Origin: Caenorhabditis remanei
Taxonomy: Eukaryota > Nematoda > Chromadorea > Rhabditida > Rhabditidae
DNA: 64,000 nucleotides
NCBI RefSeq assembly: GCF_010183535.1
Contig: NC_071333.1
Span: forward strand, 15,498,587-15,562,586
Direction: 5' to 3'
Shown: piece by piece, positions 62,857 through 64,000 of the stretch
How the letters are laid out: each line of letters opens with the position of its first letter
Numbering within the stretch: position 1 is the stretch's first letter
Notes under the pieces: model-generated
Told to the model about the DNA's origin: nothing
The model's database searches: none
The model's input: the letters and a program-made list of their open reading frames with translations, nothing else
Program-made: the position numbers and the translations under genes

Positions 62857-63707
62857 CTCTGAAATCAATCGATCTTAAGAAACGTGTCTTCCAAACAAAC
62901 GAAATAAGAAAAATGACGGTACACAAGAACAGAGAAAAAGAGAAGGGTCAAAGATGGAATACCGATAAGATGATAAGATTGGGTTGATGTGATGTGACCA
63001 TGAAAAGAAAAGAAAAAGTTTGCATGTTTTTTTAGACGCAGACTGATAGAAAATGTGTTTACGTACACGTGGCCTTCTACTCTCTCCCAAATATTTTCTA
63101 GTGGGGTGATGTGAAAAAAAATCGGAGAAAAATTTTATTGTGGTTAAAAAAAACAGTGAGAGGAAAGGTAGTAGGCTGAATATTACACTTCAGGCGTCAG
63201 GTATAGATGATTGGAATGGAGAATGCAACTGATGTGAGCACATTTTCGTTTGCCAGATGTTGAAGGAAAAATTATTTCAAAGTCAGAAAGACTTCACACT
63301 TCTGAGTGCTTCTGACGAACAAAAAATCAGAAAGCAAGTATGTATTTTTAGAATGGAAGTTCAAAATAATACTTTTTCTTAATCCTCTTCATAATCCAAT
63401 CGTAAGACATGTTACTATTTTTGACTTGTTTCTCTTTGAGAGTTGATTGATCAAAAAAGTTATTCTCGTTTCTTGTGCTCAGATTTCTTTGAATTACATA
63501 CATTTCCCAGAATCATAAGAACGACAGAAATATCGTTTATGCCTAAAATTCAGAGCTCTCCTTTTTCTTCCGCCAGCTGTCATTCACTTGTCCTTCCTCT
63601 TTTCGAAAATAAGTGCATTCTCCTCAAACCGCACAAAATGGTTTATTGCTATTCGACGAAAACGATGCTTGAAACTCCGAACGCACTTTTTGAGAAAAAC
63701 CTACCAT

Positions 63708-63988
63708 CATACTTGTATGGCCGGACCGGGAAGGCCCGTAGGCCTGGCTTAAAAAAATTAAACTTTTTTTCAACATTTTTTTGAAATTTAAAAAAAAGTG
63801 ATGATTTTTGATAAATTTTCAGATTTTCTTCCAATTCTGAATGGGAGTCAAAAATTTGACTTTTTTGCGAAAAAATTCGAAAATTTTCAAAAAAAAAGCA
63901 AAAAGTTGAAATTTGATCTTGGGCCACGAGTACCCGGGCCGGGCCTTAATTTTGCTGACAAGGCCCGACCCGGGCTTTAATAGGTATG
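63708..63988. mobile_element. GC-ended inverted-repeat element copy
   Basis: Left end ATACTTGTATGGCCGGACCG, right end CCCGGGCTTTAATAGGTATG, with inner GGCCCGTAGGCC and CGGGCCGGGCC blocks and an AT-rich core. It resembles the 29927-30220 copy but with weaker terminal symmetry. Lies upstream of gst-42. Confidence 0.75.
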
Positions 63989-64000
63989 TCTATCATGATT

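Overview
This 64 kb window is nematode nuclear DNA, almost certainly from a Caenorhabditis X chromosome. It is AT-rich and has short GT-AG introns with TTTCAG acceptors. Several first exons begin just after a strong TTTCAG/TTGTAG site, as expected for SL1 trans-splicing. Four genes are recognisable as acs-22, nlp-14, cyn-8 and gst-42. From memory these lie close together on the C. elegans X (cosmids D1009 and D1053), so the window looks syntenic with that region. I cannot fix the species from sequence alone. All gene models below were spliced by hand, and the exon phases were checked to add up.

Layout. 1-2496 (-): 5' part of a FATP-type acyl-CoA synthetase (acs-22), running off the left edge. 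2.6-13.5 kb: mostly non-coding, with one tRNA-Gln(UUG). 13.5-13.7 kb (-): a possible small membrane protein. 14.2-15.7 kb (+): the orcokinin-like neuropeptide precursor nlp-14, with 12 peptide copies. 17.0 kb (-): a 41-residue membrane microprotein. 17.8-21.1 kb (-): a degenerate cyclophilin-like protein. 22.0-27.5 kb (-): the SR-type nuclear cyclophilin cyn-8. 28.5-37.1 kb (-): a type II membrane protein with a fibrinogen-like ectodomain. 38.1-42.6 kb (-): a protein of about 1,000 residues that I do not recognise. 42.6-49.5 kb: non-coding. 50.2-52.2 kb (-): a CX-like single-pass membrane protein with alternative C-termini. 56.3-56.9 kb (+): an acidic secreted protein. 57.5-59.4 kb (-): a Ly6-like GPI-anchored protein. 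61.7-62.9 kb (-): gst-42, maleylacetoacetate isomerase.

Mobile DNA is abundant and mostly sits in introns or just beyond stop codons. It includes several short inverted-repeat elements and a dispersed family with GC-rich CCGGNCC-type ends in an AT-rich body (about eight copies). The most striking items are two unrelated palindromic elements (19071-19820 and 49530-50102). Their arms are inverted minisatellites, and each is bounded by a perfect 8-bp direct repeat. The genes do not form one pathway; this is an ordinary gene neighbourhood with lipid, neuropeptide, splicing-associated, cell-surface and tyrosine-catabolism functions.
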